A stretch of 64,000 nt of DNA, taken from positions 1,246,190 to 1,310,189 of the forward strand of contig NZ_CP047935.1 in NCBI RefSeq assembly GCF_014279995.1, given 5' to 3'. Position numbers and translations under genes: made by a program. The notes under the pieces were generated by a model. That model was not told where the DNA came from. It saw only the letters and a list, made by a program, of their open reading frames with translations, and did no database searches. The stretch is from Synechococcus sp. BIOS-E4-1. Lineage in GTDB: Bacteria; Cyanobacteriota; Cyanobacteriia; PCC-6307; Cyanobiaceae. Positions 1 to 9,687 of the stretch are shown piece after piece. The stretch's first letter is position 1; every line of letters begins with the position of its first letter.

Positions 1-9
1 AATTTGTGC

Positions 10-417
10 ATGCGCGCTTTTGCTTTCACGTGTATCGCTGCGATGGCCGGTATCAGTGCCTTCTACGCGGCTCCAGTGATGGCTCACGCTGGTCATGGCG
101 ATGAGTTTGTTCAGACTGGTTCTGTGGGCCAGGTGAAGGCCAACCCCAAGCGCGATCAGATGCTCGGGATCGTTTCTGAAAAGCCCAAGGTCGAGGCCAA
201 TGGACAGTTGAGTGTGCCGAACGTTGCCATTGTCAAGGCGAATGGACAGCCCTATGTCTTCGTGTTCAGCGGAACCACTTATGACCCGGTCGTGATCAAG
301 CCAGGTACCGTTTCCGTTGACCGCACGGTGGTTCTCGACGGTGTGACTTCAGACGAGCAGATTGTCCTCTCCGGTGCATTGTCGATCTTCGCTGAATCGC
401 AGAAAAACAAGCGCTGA
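10..417 (+). CDS. Short RND efflux periplasmic adaptor-like protein
   Basis: A 135-residue protein with an N-terminal signal peptide (hydrophobic residues about 3-25, then AHAGHGDEF). The C-terminal 70 residues resemble the membrane-proximal end of CusB/HlyD-type adaptors (VPNVAIVKANGQPYVFVF, then IKPGTVSVDRTVV). Family adaptors normally have 350-450 residues with lipoyl and coiled-coil hairpin domains; both are absent. It lies directly upstream of the RND pump gene, so it probably belongs to that system. The ATG at 10 is preferred over a TTG six bases earlier. It may be an internally deleted adaptor or a genuine mini-subunit; the sequence alone does not decide. Confidence 0.6.
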   Translation: MRAFAFTCIAAMAGISAFYAAPVMAHAGHGDEFVQTGSVGQVKANPKRDQMLGIVSEKPKVEANGQLSVPNVAIVKANGQPYVFVFSGTTYDPVVIKPGTVSVDRTVVLDGVTSDEQIVLSGALSIFAESQKNKR

Positions 418-463
418 ATCGGCTCATTCTCAGTCTGACCTTCAGCGATTCCACGGTTCATTG

Positions 464-3400
464 ATGTTCAATAATCTGCTGAACAACATTCTGCGTTGGT
501 CGATCACCCGCAGATGGCTCGTGCTGATCAGCTCTTTGCTGATCAGTCTCCTCGGCGTGATCAATGTTTTGCAGATGCCGCTGGATGTGTTCCCGCCTTT
601 TGCACCACCTCAGGTTGAGATTCAGACCATCGCGCCCGGTCTGGCGCCCGAGCAGGTCGAGCATCAGATCAGTGAGCCGATCGAGGCGGCTGTCAATGGA
701 CTGGGAGGGGTTGATCTAGTTCGATCCGCATCCAAGCCAGGCCTGTCGATGGTGCAGGTGGTGTTCCGTGATTCGGCCAGCTTGGAGCGTGCCCGCACGG
801 CCGTGTCGGAACGGTTGCAGCAAGTGCGGATGAAGCTGCCTGAATCGGCGGAAGCTCCGGAAATTTCGCCGTTGCTGTCTCCTCTGGGAACGATTCTTCA
901 ATACGCATTCACGCTTCCGGAGAACGCCTCCCGCGAGCAGGCCTTGCAACTTCGCACTCTCGTGCAGCGCACTTTTGAACATCCGCTGCTGGCTATTCCC
1001 GGTGTGGCACAGGTCACGATCTATGGGGGTGACAGTCCACAGACCCAGCTGCAGCTTGATCTCAGGGCTCTGAAGGATCAGGATGTCTCCTTGAATGAAG
1101 TTGTAGAAGCCGCAGGCAACGCTCAGTTCAATGGTCGCGGTGGTGTGCAGATTTCCGGTGGTCAGGAGCGTCTGATCCTCAGCGACCATGCCATCAGCAA
1201 CGACGACGACATCACGCGTTCCGTGGTCCGTGCTGGTGATGGTCGTGCCATTCCCCTCGGCTCAATCGCAGAGGTGAGATCCGGAGCAGCGATGCGCCGC
1301 GGAGCCGCCAGTCTGAACGGACAACCGGCTGTGGTGTTGATGATCAACAAACAGCCTGATGTGGATACGCCTCAGCTGACGCGCACTGTTGAAGACAGCA
1401 TGCGTCGGCTTCAGATGTCGCTTCCTGCGGATGTTTCGGTCACTCAGACGTTCCGTCAGGCGAAGTTCATCGAGATCGCCATCCGCAACGTCAGTGAATC
1501 GCTCCTGCTCGGAGTGGTGATTGTTGCGGTGGTGCTTCTGCTGTTTTTGATGAACTGGCGAACGGCCTTGATTGCCCTCAGTGCCATTCCTCTTTCCTTG
1601 CTGGTTGGGCTGTTGCTGATGCGCGGGCTCGGCCTCCAGCTCAACACGATGACCCTTGGCGGTCTGGTGGTGGCAATTGGTTCCGTTGTCGACGATGCCA
1701 TCGTCGATATGGAGAACTGCTATCGGGGTTTGCGCAGCAACCGGCTTCAGGACAAGCCCTTGAATCCTCTTGATGTGGTGTTCAGAACCTCCGTTGAAGT
1801 GCGACAGCCCGTGCTGTTCTCCACCTTGATCATCGTTGTGGTGTTTGCACCGATCTTCACGCTCAGTGGCGTGGAGGGGCGTATTTTCATGCCGATGGGG
1901 ATCGCCTATGTCCTGTCGATCGTTGCCTCGACAGCAGTTGCGCTCACCTTGTCACCGGCACTCTGCGCCTTGCTTCTGAGTCGTGCTCCCTTGCCGGCTG
2001 CCGCGTCATGGGTGGAATCTCATGTACAGGCTGTTTACCAACCCCTGCTCGAGTTTGTCCTGAGGTCACCTCGTCGAGTGCTTGTGCTGGCTGTGTCTGT
2101 GGTGATTGCAACCCTGTTGATTCTTCCCAGTCTGGGCAGGGTTTTCCTGCCTGAGTTCCGGGAGCAGTCACTGGTGAACTCCATGGTGCTCTACCCCGGT
2201 GTCTCTCTGGAGATGACCAGCCGAGCGGGTCGACTGCTCTCCCAACAGCTTCAGTCCAGCGACGATGTGGAGTGGGTGCAGGTCAGAGCCGGCCGTGCAC
2301 CGGGCGATGCCGATGGCGCCGGGGTGAACATCGGCCATGTGGATCTGGAATTGAGTGATCAGGCGATGCGAGACCGTCCCGCTGCGATCGCCCGTATCCG
2401 CGCAGTTTTTGTTGATCTGCCTGGAGTGGCACCCAACGTGGGTGGATTCATCTCACACCGAATGGATGAGGTTTTGTCAGGTGTGCGCAGTGCCATCGCG
2501 ATCAAGATCGCCGGCCCCGATCTGCTGGAACTGCGTGATCTTGGCGAGCAGGTCCGCGATGCGGTTGGTGAGGTTTCCGGAGTGGTTGATCTGCAGCTGG
2601 AGCCGCAGTTGCCGGTGCCTCAGGTCCAACTGCGGATCGATCGCGAGGCGGCACTGCGCGACGGAGTCAGCGTCGCCGCACTGGCGCGGGCCGCTGAGGT
2701 GGCTCTGCATGGAACGACCGTTGGCCAAGCGCCATCCTCCGGCGTTTCTTCGGCCCCTCTTGTTGTGACGCTTCCTGCAGAGCAGCAGGGCGACCTGCAG
2801 TCGCTGAGCGAGCTGCCAATCCGAACCGCATCTGGGGCGTTGAAGCCGCTCGGCGATTTCATGACCTTTGAACAGACGACGGGTCCCAACGAGGTCAATC
2901 GCGAGGATGTCTCCCGAAGAATCGTCGTATCCGCCAACGTCGCCGGTCGCCCCCTGGGGCCTGTGGTCAATGACATTCGTCGGCGCGTAGAGCAGTCGGT
3001 GAAACTGCCTCCCGGCTACACCCTGCGCTATGGGGGGCAGTTTGAGTCTGAACAGCGTGCCACCCGTTCCTTGGTGCTTTACAGCCTGCTTGCTGCTGGA
3101 GTGATCGCGGCTGTGATGGTGGTGGCTGTTCGCTCGCTGCCTGCCACGGTTGCCATTCTGCTTAATCTCCCGCTTGCGCTGGTTGGGGGTCTTGTCGCGG
3201 TTCTGCTCAGTGGCAGTGTGCTTTCCGTGGCATCACTGATCGGATTCATCACCCTGTTCGGCGTGGCAGTCCGCAATGGCCTTCTGCTGGTTGACAACTA
3301 CAACCGACGTCATCAGAGAGGTGAGAGCCTGAAGGCGTTGATCCGGGCCGGCACCCTTGACCGTCTCAACGCGATTCTGATGACCGCCCTCACCTCATCG

Positions 3401-3571
3401 CTGGGGATGTTGCCTTTAGCGCTGGCCTTTGGCGCCGGCAACGAGATTCTGCAGCCGCTGGCGATTGTGGTGCTGGGTGGTTTGATCACGTCGACCCTGC
3501 TCACGCTGGTTGTGATTCCGGCCCTGTACGCGCGATTTGGATCCAGGCTTCTTGCTGATGCAACCCTCTGA
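464..3571 (+). CDS. RND-family efflux pump, CusA/CzcA-like inner-membrane protein
   Basis: 1035 residues, full length for a heavy-metal-efflux-type RND pump. It drives proton-coupled export across the inner membrane. The N-terminal helix (ITRRWLVLISSLLISLLG) is followed by the periplasmic porter segment VFPPFAPPQVEIQTIAPGL. The mid-protein membrane block carries VGSVVDDAIVDMENCYRGL, with the acidic residues expected in the proton relay, and a second membrane block starts near residue 870. The ATG at 464 gives the standard short cytoplasmic N-terminus; earlier in-frame codons would add 34 untypical residues overlapping the adaptor gene. Substrate (copper, cobalt or an organic compound) cannot be assigned. 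No outer-membrane channel gene is adjacent. Confidence 0.9.
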   Translation: MFNNLLNNILRWSITRRWLVLISSLLISLLGVINVLQMPLDVFPPFAPPQVEIQTIAPGLAPEQVEHQISEPIEAAVNGLGGVDLVRSASKPGLSMVQVVFRDSASLERARTAVSERLQQVRMKLPESAEAPEISPLLSPLGTILQYAFTLPENASREQALQLRTLVQRTFEHPLLAIPGVAQVTIYGGDSPQTQLQLDLRALKDQDVSLNEVVEAAGNAQFNGRGGVQISGGQERLILSDHAISNDDDITRSVVRAGDGRAIPLGSIAEVRSGAAMRRGAASLNGQPAVVLMINKQPDVDTPQLTRTVEDSMRRLQMSLPADVSVTQTFRQAKFIEIAIRNVSESLLLGVVIVAVVLLLFLMNWRTALIALSAIPLSLLVGLLLMRGLGLQLNTMTLGGLVVAIGSVVDDAIVDMENCYRGLRSNRLQDKPLNPLDVVFRTSVEVRQPVLFSTLIIVVVFAPIFTLSGVEGRIFMPMGIAYVLSIVASTAVALTLSPALCALLLSRAPLPAAASWVESHVQAVYQPLLEFVLRSPRRVLVLAVSVVIATLLILPSLGRVFLPEFREQSLVNSMVLYPGVSLEMTSRAGRLLSQQLQSSDDVEWVQVRAGRAPGDADGAGVNIGHVDLELSDQAMRDRPAAIARIRAVFVDLPGVAPNVGGFISHRMDEVLSGVRSAIAIKIAGPDLLELRDLGEQVRDAVGEVSGVVDLQLEPQLPVPQVQLRIDREAALRDGVSVAALARAAEVALHGTTVGQAPSSGVSSAPLVVTLPAEQQGDLQSLSELPIRTASGALKPLGDFMTFEQTTGPNEVNREDVSRRIVVSANVAGRPLGPVVNDIRRRVEQSVKLPPGYTLRYGGQFESEQRATRSLVLYSLLAAGVIAAVMVVAVRSLPATVAILLNLPLALVGGLVAVLLSGSVLSVASLIGFITLFGVAVRNGLLLVDNYNRRHQRGESLKALIRAGTLDRLNAILMTALTSSLGMLPLALAFGAGNEILQPLAIVVLGGLITSTLLTLVVIPALYARFGSRLLADATL

Positions 3572-3667
3572 ACATTCAGGAGTCATCCTGATCAACCGTG
3601 GCTAGCAAAGGATGCAGCTCATTCATCAGCGACGTCCCACCGCTGATCAATTCTTGCGTCGATAGAT

Positions 3668-5020
3668 ATGTCACCACGCCCTCCCGGAGGCAGACCAGCA
3701 CATGATGCGGCCCAACGCCATCTCAAGGCCTGCCATCTGCGCGCCAAGCGTGCCCGGCAGGGTTGGCGGCCCTGGATATTGTTCGGTATCGCATCGCTCT
3801 TCTACTTCTACGAGTTCTTTGCACGGGTCGCTCCCGGCGTGCTGCACTCTGAGCTGATCAAGGTTTCCGGCGCCAGCGAAGGTGTGTTCGGTTTCTCCAT
3901 GAGTCTGTATTTTCTGGCCTATGCGCCTGCGCAGCTGCTTGTTGGCCGTCTGCTGGATCGCCATGGTGTTCGTGCCGTTGCAGCTCCGGCAGCGGTGCTT
4001 GTTGCGCTCGGATGCCTCCTTTTCGCCACAGCAGACAACATTGTCCTGATGGGTCTGGGACGGTTCTTCCAGGGGCTTGGCAGTTCCGTGGCCTATCTGG
4101 GAGTGATCTATCTCTCACTGATCTGGCTGCCGCCTCAGCGTCACGGCATGGTTCCTGGGATGGTCACCGGCATCGGCACGCTGGGGGCTGCGACAGCGCA
4201 GTTTCCCCTGCTGCTGATTTCAGATCACTTCGGATGGAGGATGCCGCTGTTGATCTGCACCGTGGCTGGCATGATCATCGCCTGCTTGATCTGGCTCTAT
4301 TTACCGAGACGACCGAGCTGGTTCATCGAGTTGATGCGAGAGGACGGCTTCGATCCGAACAGCCCTGAACCGATGGGATTTCAGCTCAACAGAATTCTGC
4401 ACATCCGCAATCTGTGGATTCTTTCGCTCGCCGCCGCGGGTGTTTATCTGCCGGTTTCTGTGATCGGTGATCTCTGGGGTGTGTCCTTCTTCAGTATCGA
4501 GGCCGGTCTTCCTGATGATCAAGCCAGTCTGATCACCACCCTGGTGTTCATCGGCTTCGCTATCGGCGGTGTGGTCTCCGGCCACTGGTCCGATCGCATT
4601 GGTCGCCGCAAGGTTCTGTTCACATCAGGTGCCGTCAGTGCAGCCTGCTTTGCTCTGCTGCTCTGTTTCACAAGTCGTCTTCCTGTCAGCCTTGTGGCTG
4701 TGCTGGTGGCCGCTCTGGGGCTCACCTCGGGAAGTCAGGCTCTGGCCTTTGTGATGGTGGCCGATACCGCCAAGCGGCATACGCGAGCGATCACGCTTGC
4801 CTTCCTCAATTTCATCGTGATGTTTTTCCCGGTGATTGTGCAGCCGACCGTGGGTCTGTTTTCCCAATGGGGGCTGCCGGCGGGAACACGACCCTCATCC
4901 ATCCAGGAGCTGCAGGGATATGCCGTTGTGGTGGTGGGGATGCTGGCCGCGGCTGGCCTGAGTCTTCTTGTGCAGGACACCAAGCCGCGAGATGAGGAAG
5001 GCATTCTGTTGAGTCATTGA
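3668..5020 (+). CDS. Major facilitator superfamily transporter
   Basis: 450 residues with about twelve hydrophobic segments beginning near residue 37 (WILFGIASLFYFYEFFARVAPG). MFS signatures are visible: GRLLDRHGVRAV after helix 2 and the equivalent SDRIGRRKVLF in the second half. The N-terminal 35 residues are basic and cytoplasmic. The YFYEFFARVAPGVL pattern is common in bacterial MFS proteins of unknown substrate. It is followed after 19 bases by the saccharopine-dehydrogenase-like gene on the same strand, so the two may be cotranscribed. Substrate unknown. Confidence 0.85.
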   Translation: MSPRPPGGRPAHDAAQRHLKACHLRAKRARQGWRPWILFGIASLFYFYEFFARVAPGVLHSELIKVSGASEGVFGFSMSLYFLAYAPAQLLVGRLLDRHGVRAVAAPAAVLVALGCLLFATADNIVLMGLGRFFQGLGSSVAYLGVIYLSLIWLPPQRHGMVPGMVTGIGTLGAATAQFPLLLISDHFGWRMPLLICTVAGMIIACLIWLYLPRRPSWFIELMREDGFDPNSPEPMGFQLNRILHIRNLWILSLAAAGVYLPVSVIGDLWGVSFFSIEAGLPDDQASLITTLVFIGFAIGGVVSGHWSDRIGRRKVLFTSGAVSAACFALLLCFTSRLPVSLVAVLVAALGLTSGSQALAFVMVADTAKRHTRAITLAFLNFIVMFFPVIVQPTVGLFSQWGLPAGTRPSSIQELQGYAVVVVGMLAAAGLSLLVQDTKPRDEEGILLSH

Positions 5021-5039
5021 GAACAGGCAGGTACCAGCA

Positions 5040-6224
5040 GTGAAGGAGACGCCATCGACCGTTGATGTGCTCGTTGTCGGTGGTAACGGGCGCGTCGGAG
5101 CCTCAACAGTGCGCTGGCTCAACCGGCTCTCCCGCCGTGACGCAGAGTGCACGCCTCTCAGGCTTGCCATCGGCGGTCGCAGCCGGGCCAATTTTGAGGC
5201 TGTTAGCAAGCGACTCGATCTCCCGGAGCTCGTCTTCAGGCCGGTGGATCTCGAGGCTGGTCTTGAGTCGCTCGTCGCCGTTGTTCGTGGGGTCAAGTTG
5301 GTTGTGCATACGGCGGGACCGTTCCAGGGGCGAACGCAACCTGATCTGCTGCGAGCCTGCATCAATGCAGGGGTGCCGTATTGCGATGTCTGTGATGAGT
5401 TCAGCCTCAGTCGACATGCCAAGGACCTCTCGGGAGATGCTGTGGCGGCAGGGATTCCTGCCGTGGTGTCCTGCGGAATCTGGCCTGGAGTCAGTGCACT
5501 GATGGCGGCTGAAGCGGTGCAAAAGCTTGGCGGCCCGGAGGTCTGTGAACGCGTGGAGTTCAGCTTTTTCACGGCTGGAACCGGTGGTGCTGGGCCCACC
5601 ATCGTGAGTGCCACCTTTCTGCTTCTGGCCAGCAGGGTGTTGAACTATGTGAATGGCTGGCTCACGTTCAAAGAGCCATGGACCGAGCGTCGCGTGGTTG
5701 ACTTCGGTGCAGGCGTGGGTAGCCATGCCTGCTTTCTGCTCGACAATCCGGATGTGCCATCCACCGTTGAAGCGTTGGCCGTTGCCAACTGCGCTTCGCG
5801 TTTTGGCACTGCACCGGGAATCTGGAACAGTCTTTTCGCTGCCATGAAACTGCTGCCGAGCGATCTGCTCGTCAATCGCGCTGCGATGCAGGGTCTGGCC
5901 CTGTTTTCGATGCCGATCATCCGGGTGGTCGACAAGCTTGTCGGCGCCACCAATGCCATGCGTGTTGATGCGGTCAGCAAGGGTGATTGCGATTCAGGTC
6001 TGCCCGCCAAGGTCACGTTGCGTTGCGTGCATGCGGATCTCGAAGATTGCGTCGGTCAGGCCACAGCAGCATTCGCGATCGAGATGCTGCGCGGACGCCC
6101 AGGCCTCTCTCCCGCTGAGCAGACCATTCCTGCAGGCGTCTGGTATCCGGCCGAGCTGCAGGCGAAGGCACGGAACAACATCCTCCAAGTGGTCAGTGAG
6201 AAGGCTTTGCTCTGGGAGATCTGA
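5040..6224 (+). CDS. Saccharopine dehydrogenase-like NAD(P)-binding protein
   Basis: 394 residues starting at GTG. A Rossmann nucleotide-binding fold opens the protein (VLVVGGNGRVGASTVRWL, residues about 9-26), followed by GVKLVVHTAGPFQG, the usual second strand of the saccharopine-dehydrogenase/trans-acting enoyl-reductase superfamily. The C-terminal half has a hydrophobic dimerisation region. Known members act on lysine pathway intermediates, homospermidine or lipids; nothing here fixes the substrate. Lies 19 bases downstream of the MFS gene. Confidence 0.8.
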   Translation: MKETPSTVDVLVVGGNGRVGASTVRWLNRLSRRDAECTPLRLAIGGRSRANFEAVSKRLDLPELVFRPVDLEAGLESLVAVVRGVKLVVHTAGPFQGRTQPDLLRACINAGVPYCDVCDEFSLSRHAKDLSGDAVAAGIPAVVSCGIWPGVSALMAAEAVQKLGGPEVCERVEFSFFTAGTGGAGPTIVSATFLLLASRVLNYVNGWLTFKEPWTERRVVDFGAGVGSHACFLLDNPDVPSTVEALAVANCASRFGTAPGIWNSLFAAMKLLPSDLLVNRAAMQGLALFSMPIIRVVDKLVGATNAMRVDAVSKGDCDSGLPAKVTLRCVHADLEDCVGQATAAFAIEMLRGRPGLSPAEQTIPAGVWYPAELQAKARNNILQVVSEKALLWEI

Positions 6225-6246
6225 GCGACCAGAAACACCCTTGCGT

Positions 6247-6516
6247 TCAGCAGTTGCGCGAGATGCAGCGGAAGCCGAGGTGACTTGTGCTTTCGCTGGC
6301 TTCCTGAGGAGAGCGGGCAGCAGGGCGGAAGCGGAGGCAGTACTGAGGCGAGCAGAGGTGCGAACCACCCTTGATGATTTTCAGGTCGCCTCCGGCTTCG
6401 GATCCTGAGCAGCAGCAGTGCACTCCCGGATGGTCCTGCCAGGAACTTTCCGTCCACTCCCAGACGTTTCCCTCCATATCGAAGAGGCCGTAGCCATTGG
6501 CAGGAAAGGTTCCCAA
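6247..6516 (-). pseudogene. C-terminal remnant of a formylglycine-generating enzyme (sulfatase-modifying factor)
   Basis: About 90 codons match the C-terminal end of FGE-sulfatase domain proteins: NGYGLFDMEGNVWEWTESSW, then KIIKGGSHLCSPQYCLRFRP and the closing TSHLGFRCI. A full protein has about 300 residues; the N-terminal two thirds are missing. Just upstream on the minus strand, about 6516-6535, one further stretch can be read in another frame (ATGTV before GTFPANGYG), pointing to a frameshift as well as truncation. It lies between two plus-strand genes and has no credible start codon. FGE oxidises a sulfatase cysteine to formylglycine; no sulfatase gene is visible. Confidence 0.75.
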
Positions 6517-6715
6517 CGGTGCCTGTCATGTTCAGAGCGAGAGGCGTTTGTTGTTCTGATAGCTCGTTTCTTTGTTTCGCTTCTCGCCGCGAAGCTCATC
6601 TCGCACAATTGGGATTCAAGCTCCTGAATCCAATCAACGCAAAGCAGTTGGCGTCGTCTGGCGCCTAGCTTTAGCTGCCATTGATCTCAGACCGATGATT
6701 CCGGGTCAGGCCCCG

Positions 6716-7411
6716 ATGCTGCGTGATCGCAGGCCTGAGGTGATGGATCAGCCTGGTCTGGATCCCGCCGAACATGACCGGGCGCTTCGTGGTCTGCGCA
6801 GAATCAATGCAGTCAGTCGTTGTGTTCCAGGACTGTTTCGCCATCTGGAAGCGCTGTCGCTTGAGTCTCCTGCAGAGCCTCTGACTGTGCTGGAACTGGC
6901 CTGTGGAGGGGCCGACACAGCCATCGAGCTGGCCGCAATGGCACAACGACGACAGCTGAACTGGTCGATCCAGGCCTGCGATCTGAACCCAGAAGCGATT
7001 CGCATCGCCCGTCGCAATGTCGCCAGGCACAACAGCAGTGTTGGTCTGTTCGTTGCCGACGCTCTGACTCCCCCCGAGTCAGAACCATTCGATGTTGTCT
7101 ACTGCACCCTTTTCGCTCACCACCTGGATCCTGTCGATGTGGTGCGACTGCTGGCCGTGATGGCTGCCCGGGCAAGTCGTCTTGTGCTGGTGGATGATCT
7201 GATCCGCAGCCGCCTGGGGTACGCGCTGGCCTGGGCCGGAACCCGCTTGCTGAGCCGATCCTGGGTGGTGCATTACGACGGTCCGCTGTCGGTTCAGGCG
7301 GCATACACGCCCTTGGAGATTCTCGAGCTCGCGGCCCAGGCCGGGTTGCACAATCCCGTGTTGGAACGCACCTGGCCTGAGCGATACCGGCTTTGCTGGA
7401 GACCCCACTGA
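6716..7411 (+). CDS. Class I SAM-dependent methyltransferase of the type III PKS operon
   Basis: 231 residues from the ATG at 6716 (an in-frame ATG at 6695 is an alternative). Motif I of the SAM fold is VLELACGGADTAIELA (residues about 58-73), followed by the acidic motif II region (IQACDLNPEAIRIARRN) and DVVYCTLFAHHL. It ends two bases before the FAD oxidoreductase gene, which overlaps the polyketide synthase gene, so all three form one operon. Inference: it methylates the polyketide product or an intermediate. Confidence 0.85.
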   Translation: MLRDRRPEVMDQPGLDPAEHDRALRGLRRINAVSRCVPGLFRHLEALSLESPAEPLTVLELACGGADTAIELAAMAQRRQLNWSIQACDLNPEAIRIARRNVARHNSSVGLFVADALTPPESEPFDVVYCTLFAHHLDPVDVVRLLAVMAARASRLVLVDDLIRSRLGYALAWAGTRLLSRSWVVHYDGPLSVQAAYTPLEILELAAQAGLHNPVLERTWPERYRLCWRPH

Positions 7412-7412
7412 A

Positions 7413-8570
7413 ATGCAGAGGAGCTGGGACGTTGTTGTGATCGGAGCAGGAGTCGCTGGTGGCCTGGCCGCCTACGACTGTGCACGTCGCGGTCTGACTG
7501 TTCTGCTCGTTGAGAAGCGTTCTTTCCCGCGTTGGAAGGTTTGCGGTTGTTGCTTCAATGCCAATGCCCTGGCCGCCTTGACTGCGGTTGGGCTGCCGGA
7601 CCTCATCGGTGATCAGGGAGGTGTGGCTCTCGATCAAGTGCGTCTTGGCTGGAACGGCAGTTCGCTGAATCTGGGGTTGCCCGGTGGCTGGGCCCTTTCC
7701 CGGGAGCGTTTCGACCAGGCCTTGGTCCATGCAGCTGAAGCGGCAGGAGCCACGCTGAGATTTCAGACCAGTGCCGTTCTTGAGCAGACTTCCGCCGGTG
7801 AGCGAGTGGTGCGACTGCGTCCTTCCGGCGGTGCGCCAGCCGAGCGGGTTCGGGCCCGTGTTGTTCTGGTCGCAGCTGGTTTGCAGCATCAGGTTCTGGC
7901 GTCGAGCGATGATTCGAGGCCCCGGATCGCCGAGAGATCAAGGGTCGGAGCCGGTTGTCTCATCAACGACGACGATGATGTTTACGCATCCGGTGCGATC
8001 CACATGGCTATCTGCCGACATGGATACGTTGGCCTGGTGCGACGTGAGGATGGAGCGCTTAACCTGGCAGCTGCTTTCGACCCCGCTGCACTCAGGTCTG
8101 CAGGTGGAGCGTCCTGTGCGGCGGATCTGGTTCTGCGTCGGGCCGGTTTCGCCGTTCCGCGAGCTCTGGAGACATCACGCTGGCAGCTGACTCCGGAGCT
8201 GACACGCCGATCCGGTGTGTTTGCCGGTGAACGCTTTTTGCTGCTGGGCGATTCCTCCGGTTATGTGGAGCCTTTCACTGGTGAAGGCATGGCCTGGGCT
8301 CTCGCTGCCGGAGCGGCGGTGGCTCCTTTCGTGGAGGAGGCCCAGGGAGCATGGAGCGGTGCTCTTGAGCGGCGTTGGCAACAGAAACTGGAGGAACTGA
8401 CGGTGAGCCGTCAGCGTCTTTGCCGACTGTTGTCGACATTGTTGCGTCAACCGCTCGCCACCGCCGCCGTATTCAGGTTGGCATGCCACTGGCCAGAAAT
8501 ACCTGAGCGTGTCATCAGCGCTCTCAATCGGGATGTTTCTCATACGGCTAGCCCTGATCCATGCCTCTGA
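7413..8570 (+). CDS. FAD-dependent oxidoreductase, geranylgeranyl-reductase-like
   Basis: 385 residues. The N-terminal dinucleotide-binding motif is VVIGAGVAGGLAAYDCARRG (residues about 6-25) followed by the acidic end of strand 2 (LLVEKRSFPRWKVCG). The second FAD motif is FLLLGDSSGYVEPFTGEGM near residue 272. These are features of the group 1 flavoprotein hydroxylase / geranylgeranyl-reductase superfamily. Its last 10 bases overlap the start of the type III PKS gene, showing translational coupling. Likely role: oxidation or reduction of the type III PKS product; reaction not known. Confidence 0.85.
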   Translation: MQRSWDVVVIGAGVAGGLAAYDCARRGLTVLLVEKRSFPRWKVCGCCFNANALAALTAVGLPDLIGDQGGVALDQVRLGWNGSSLNLGLPGGWALSRERFDQALVHAAEAAGATLRFQTSAVLEQTSAGERVVRLRPSGGAPAERVRARVVLVAAGLQHQVLASSDDSRPRIAERSRVGAGCLINDDDDVYASGAIHMAICRHGYVGLVRREDGALNLAAAFDPAALRSAGGASCAADLVLRRAGFAVPRALETSRWQLTPELTRRSGVFAGERFLLLGDSSGYVEPFTGEGMAWALAAGAAVAPFVEEAQGAWSGALERRWQQKLEELTVSRQRLCRLLSTLLRQPLATAAVFRLACHWPEIPERVISALNRDVSHTASPDPCL

Positions 8571-9658
8571 CACTCCATGGCATTGGTACTGCAGTGCCCA
8601 CTCAGAGGCTGAGTCAAGCGGAAGCTGTGGAAGTGGCGCATCGGATCAATGCCGAAAGTCCAGATAAGGCAAGGCTGATGGCTCGGATCTATCAGAAGAC
8701 CAAGGTGCTCAACCGTGGAAGTGTGCTGCTCGGGAATGATGCAGACCATGCCACCAGCCAGGAGCGTCTCAGCTTTTACGGACCCGACAGTCCTGGCACT
8801 GCGGAACGGATGCAAGCCTTCGATGATCATGCCGGCTGGCTTGCCCTGGAGGCTGTCCGTCAGGCGTTAGATGATTCCGGTTTGCCGCCGTCAACGATCA
8901 CCCATCTGGTGACCGTGAGCTGCACTGGTTTTCAATCCCCTGGCGTCGATCTTTTCCTGATGGACAAGCTTGGACTGTCCGCTGCAGTGCAGAGAACCCA
9001 TGTTGGATTCATGGGCTGTCATGGAGCGCTTAACGGTTTACGTGTTGCCCATGCTTATGCCGAGATGGATCCCAACGCCGTGGTTCTGCTCTGCGCCGTG
9101 GAGCTTTGCAGCCTGCATATGTCGTATGGCTGGCATCCTGAACAAGTGGTGGCCAATGCGTTGTTCGCCGATGGAGCTGCAGCTGTTGTCGGCTCATCTG
9201 GCCCACCATCCTCCGATCGGGACCTTGTGCTGCAGAGCAGTGGTTCGATGGTGATTCCCGAAAGTGCTGATCTCATGCACTGGGAGATTGGTGATCACGG
9301 CTTTTCCATGGGATTGTCGCCTCTTGTGCCCGAAACAGTGGGGTCAGCACTGCAGCCCTGGTTGCAGGAATGGCTGCAGAATCGTGCCGTCAATCTTTCG
9401 GATATATGCAGCTGGGCCGTGCACCCAGGTGGTCCGAGGATTCTTTCGACCTGCGCTGAAGCGTTGGCACTGGACCCCAGGCTTCTGGAGGAGTCCAGAG
9501 TCGTCCTCCAGAACCACGGCAACATGTCGTCGGCAACGATCCTTTTTATCCTCGAACGCCTGCGTCAGCGATCGGTTGCTGGCCCTTGTCTTGCGCTGGC
9601 TTTTGGCCCGGGGCTGAGTGCAGAGGTTGCACTTCTCGATCTTCAGCTTGCAGAGTAA
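8561..9658 (+). CDS. Type III polyketide synthase (chalcone/stilbene-synthase family)
   Basis: 365 residues, normal family length. The catalytic triad is visible: Cys about 153 in GFMGCHGA, His about 288 in WAVHPGGPRIL, Asn about 318 in LQNHGNMSSATILF. The family condenses an acyl-CoA starter with malonyl-CoA units to form pyrones or resorcinols. The upstream methyltransferase and flavoprotein suggest a tailored, perhaps O-methylated or quinonoid, alkyl product. The start at 8561 overlaps the end of the preceding gene. Confidence 0.92.
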   Translation: MPLTLHGIGTAVPTQRLSQAEAVEVAHRINAESPDKARLMARIYQKTKVLNRGSVLLGNDADHATSQERLSFYGPDSPGTAERMQAFDDHAGWLALEAVRQALDDSGLPPSTITHLVTVSCTGFQSPGVDLFLMDKLGLSAAVQRTHVGFMGCHGALNGLRVAHAYAEMDPNAVVLLCAVELCSLHMSYGWHPEQVVANALFADGAAAVVGSSGPPSSDRDLVLQSSGSMVIPESADLMHWEIGDHGFSMGLSPLVPETVGSALQPWLQEWLQNRAVNLSDICSWAVHPGGPRILSTCAEALALDPRLLEESRVVLQNHGNMSSATILFILERLRQRSVAGPCLALAFGPGLSAEVALLDLQLAE

Positions 9659-9687
9659 ATGTCTTCAGCGCGTCAACAGTGCGAGCG

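Noticed and set aside
362..463. N-terminal extension of the RND pump from an upstream start
   Set aside because: It overlaps the adaptor gene and lacks homology; the ATG at 464 fits the family.
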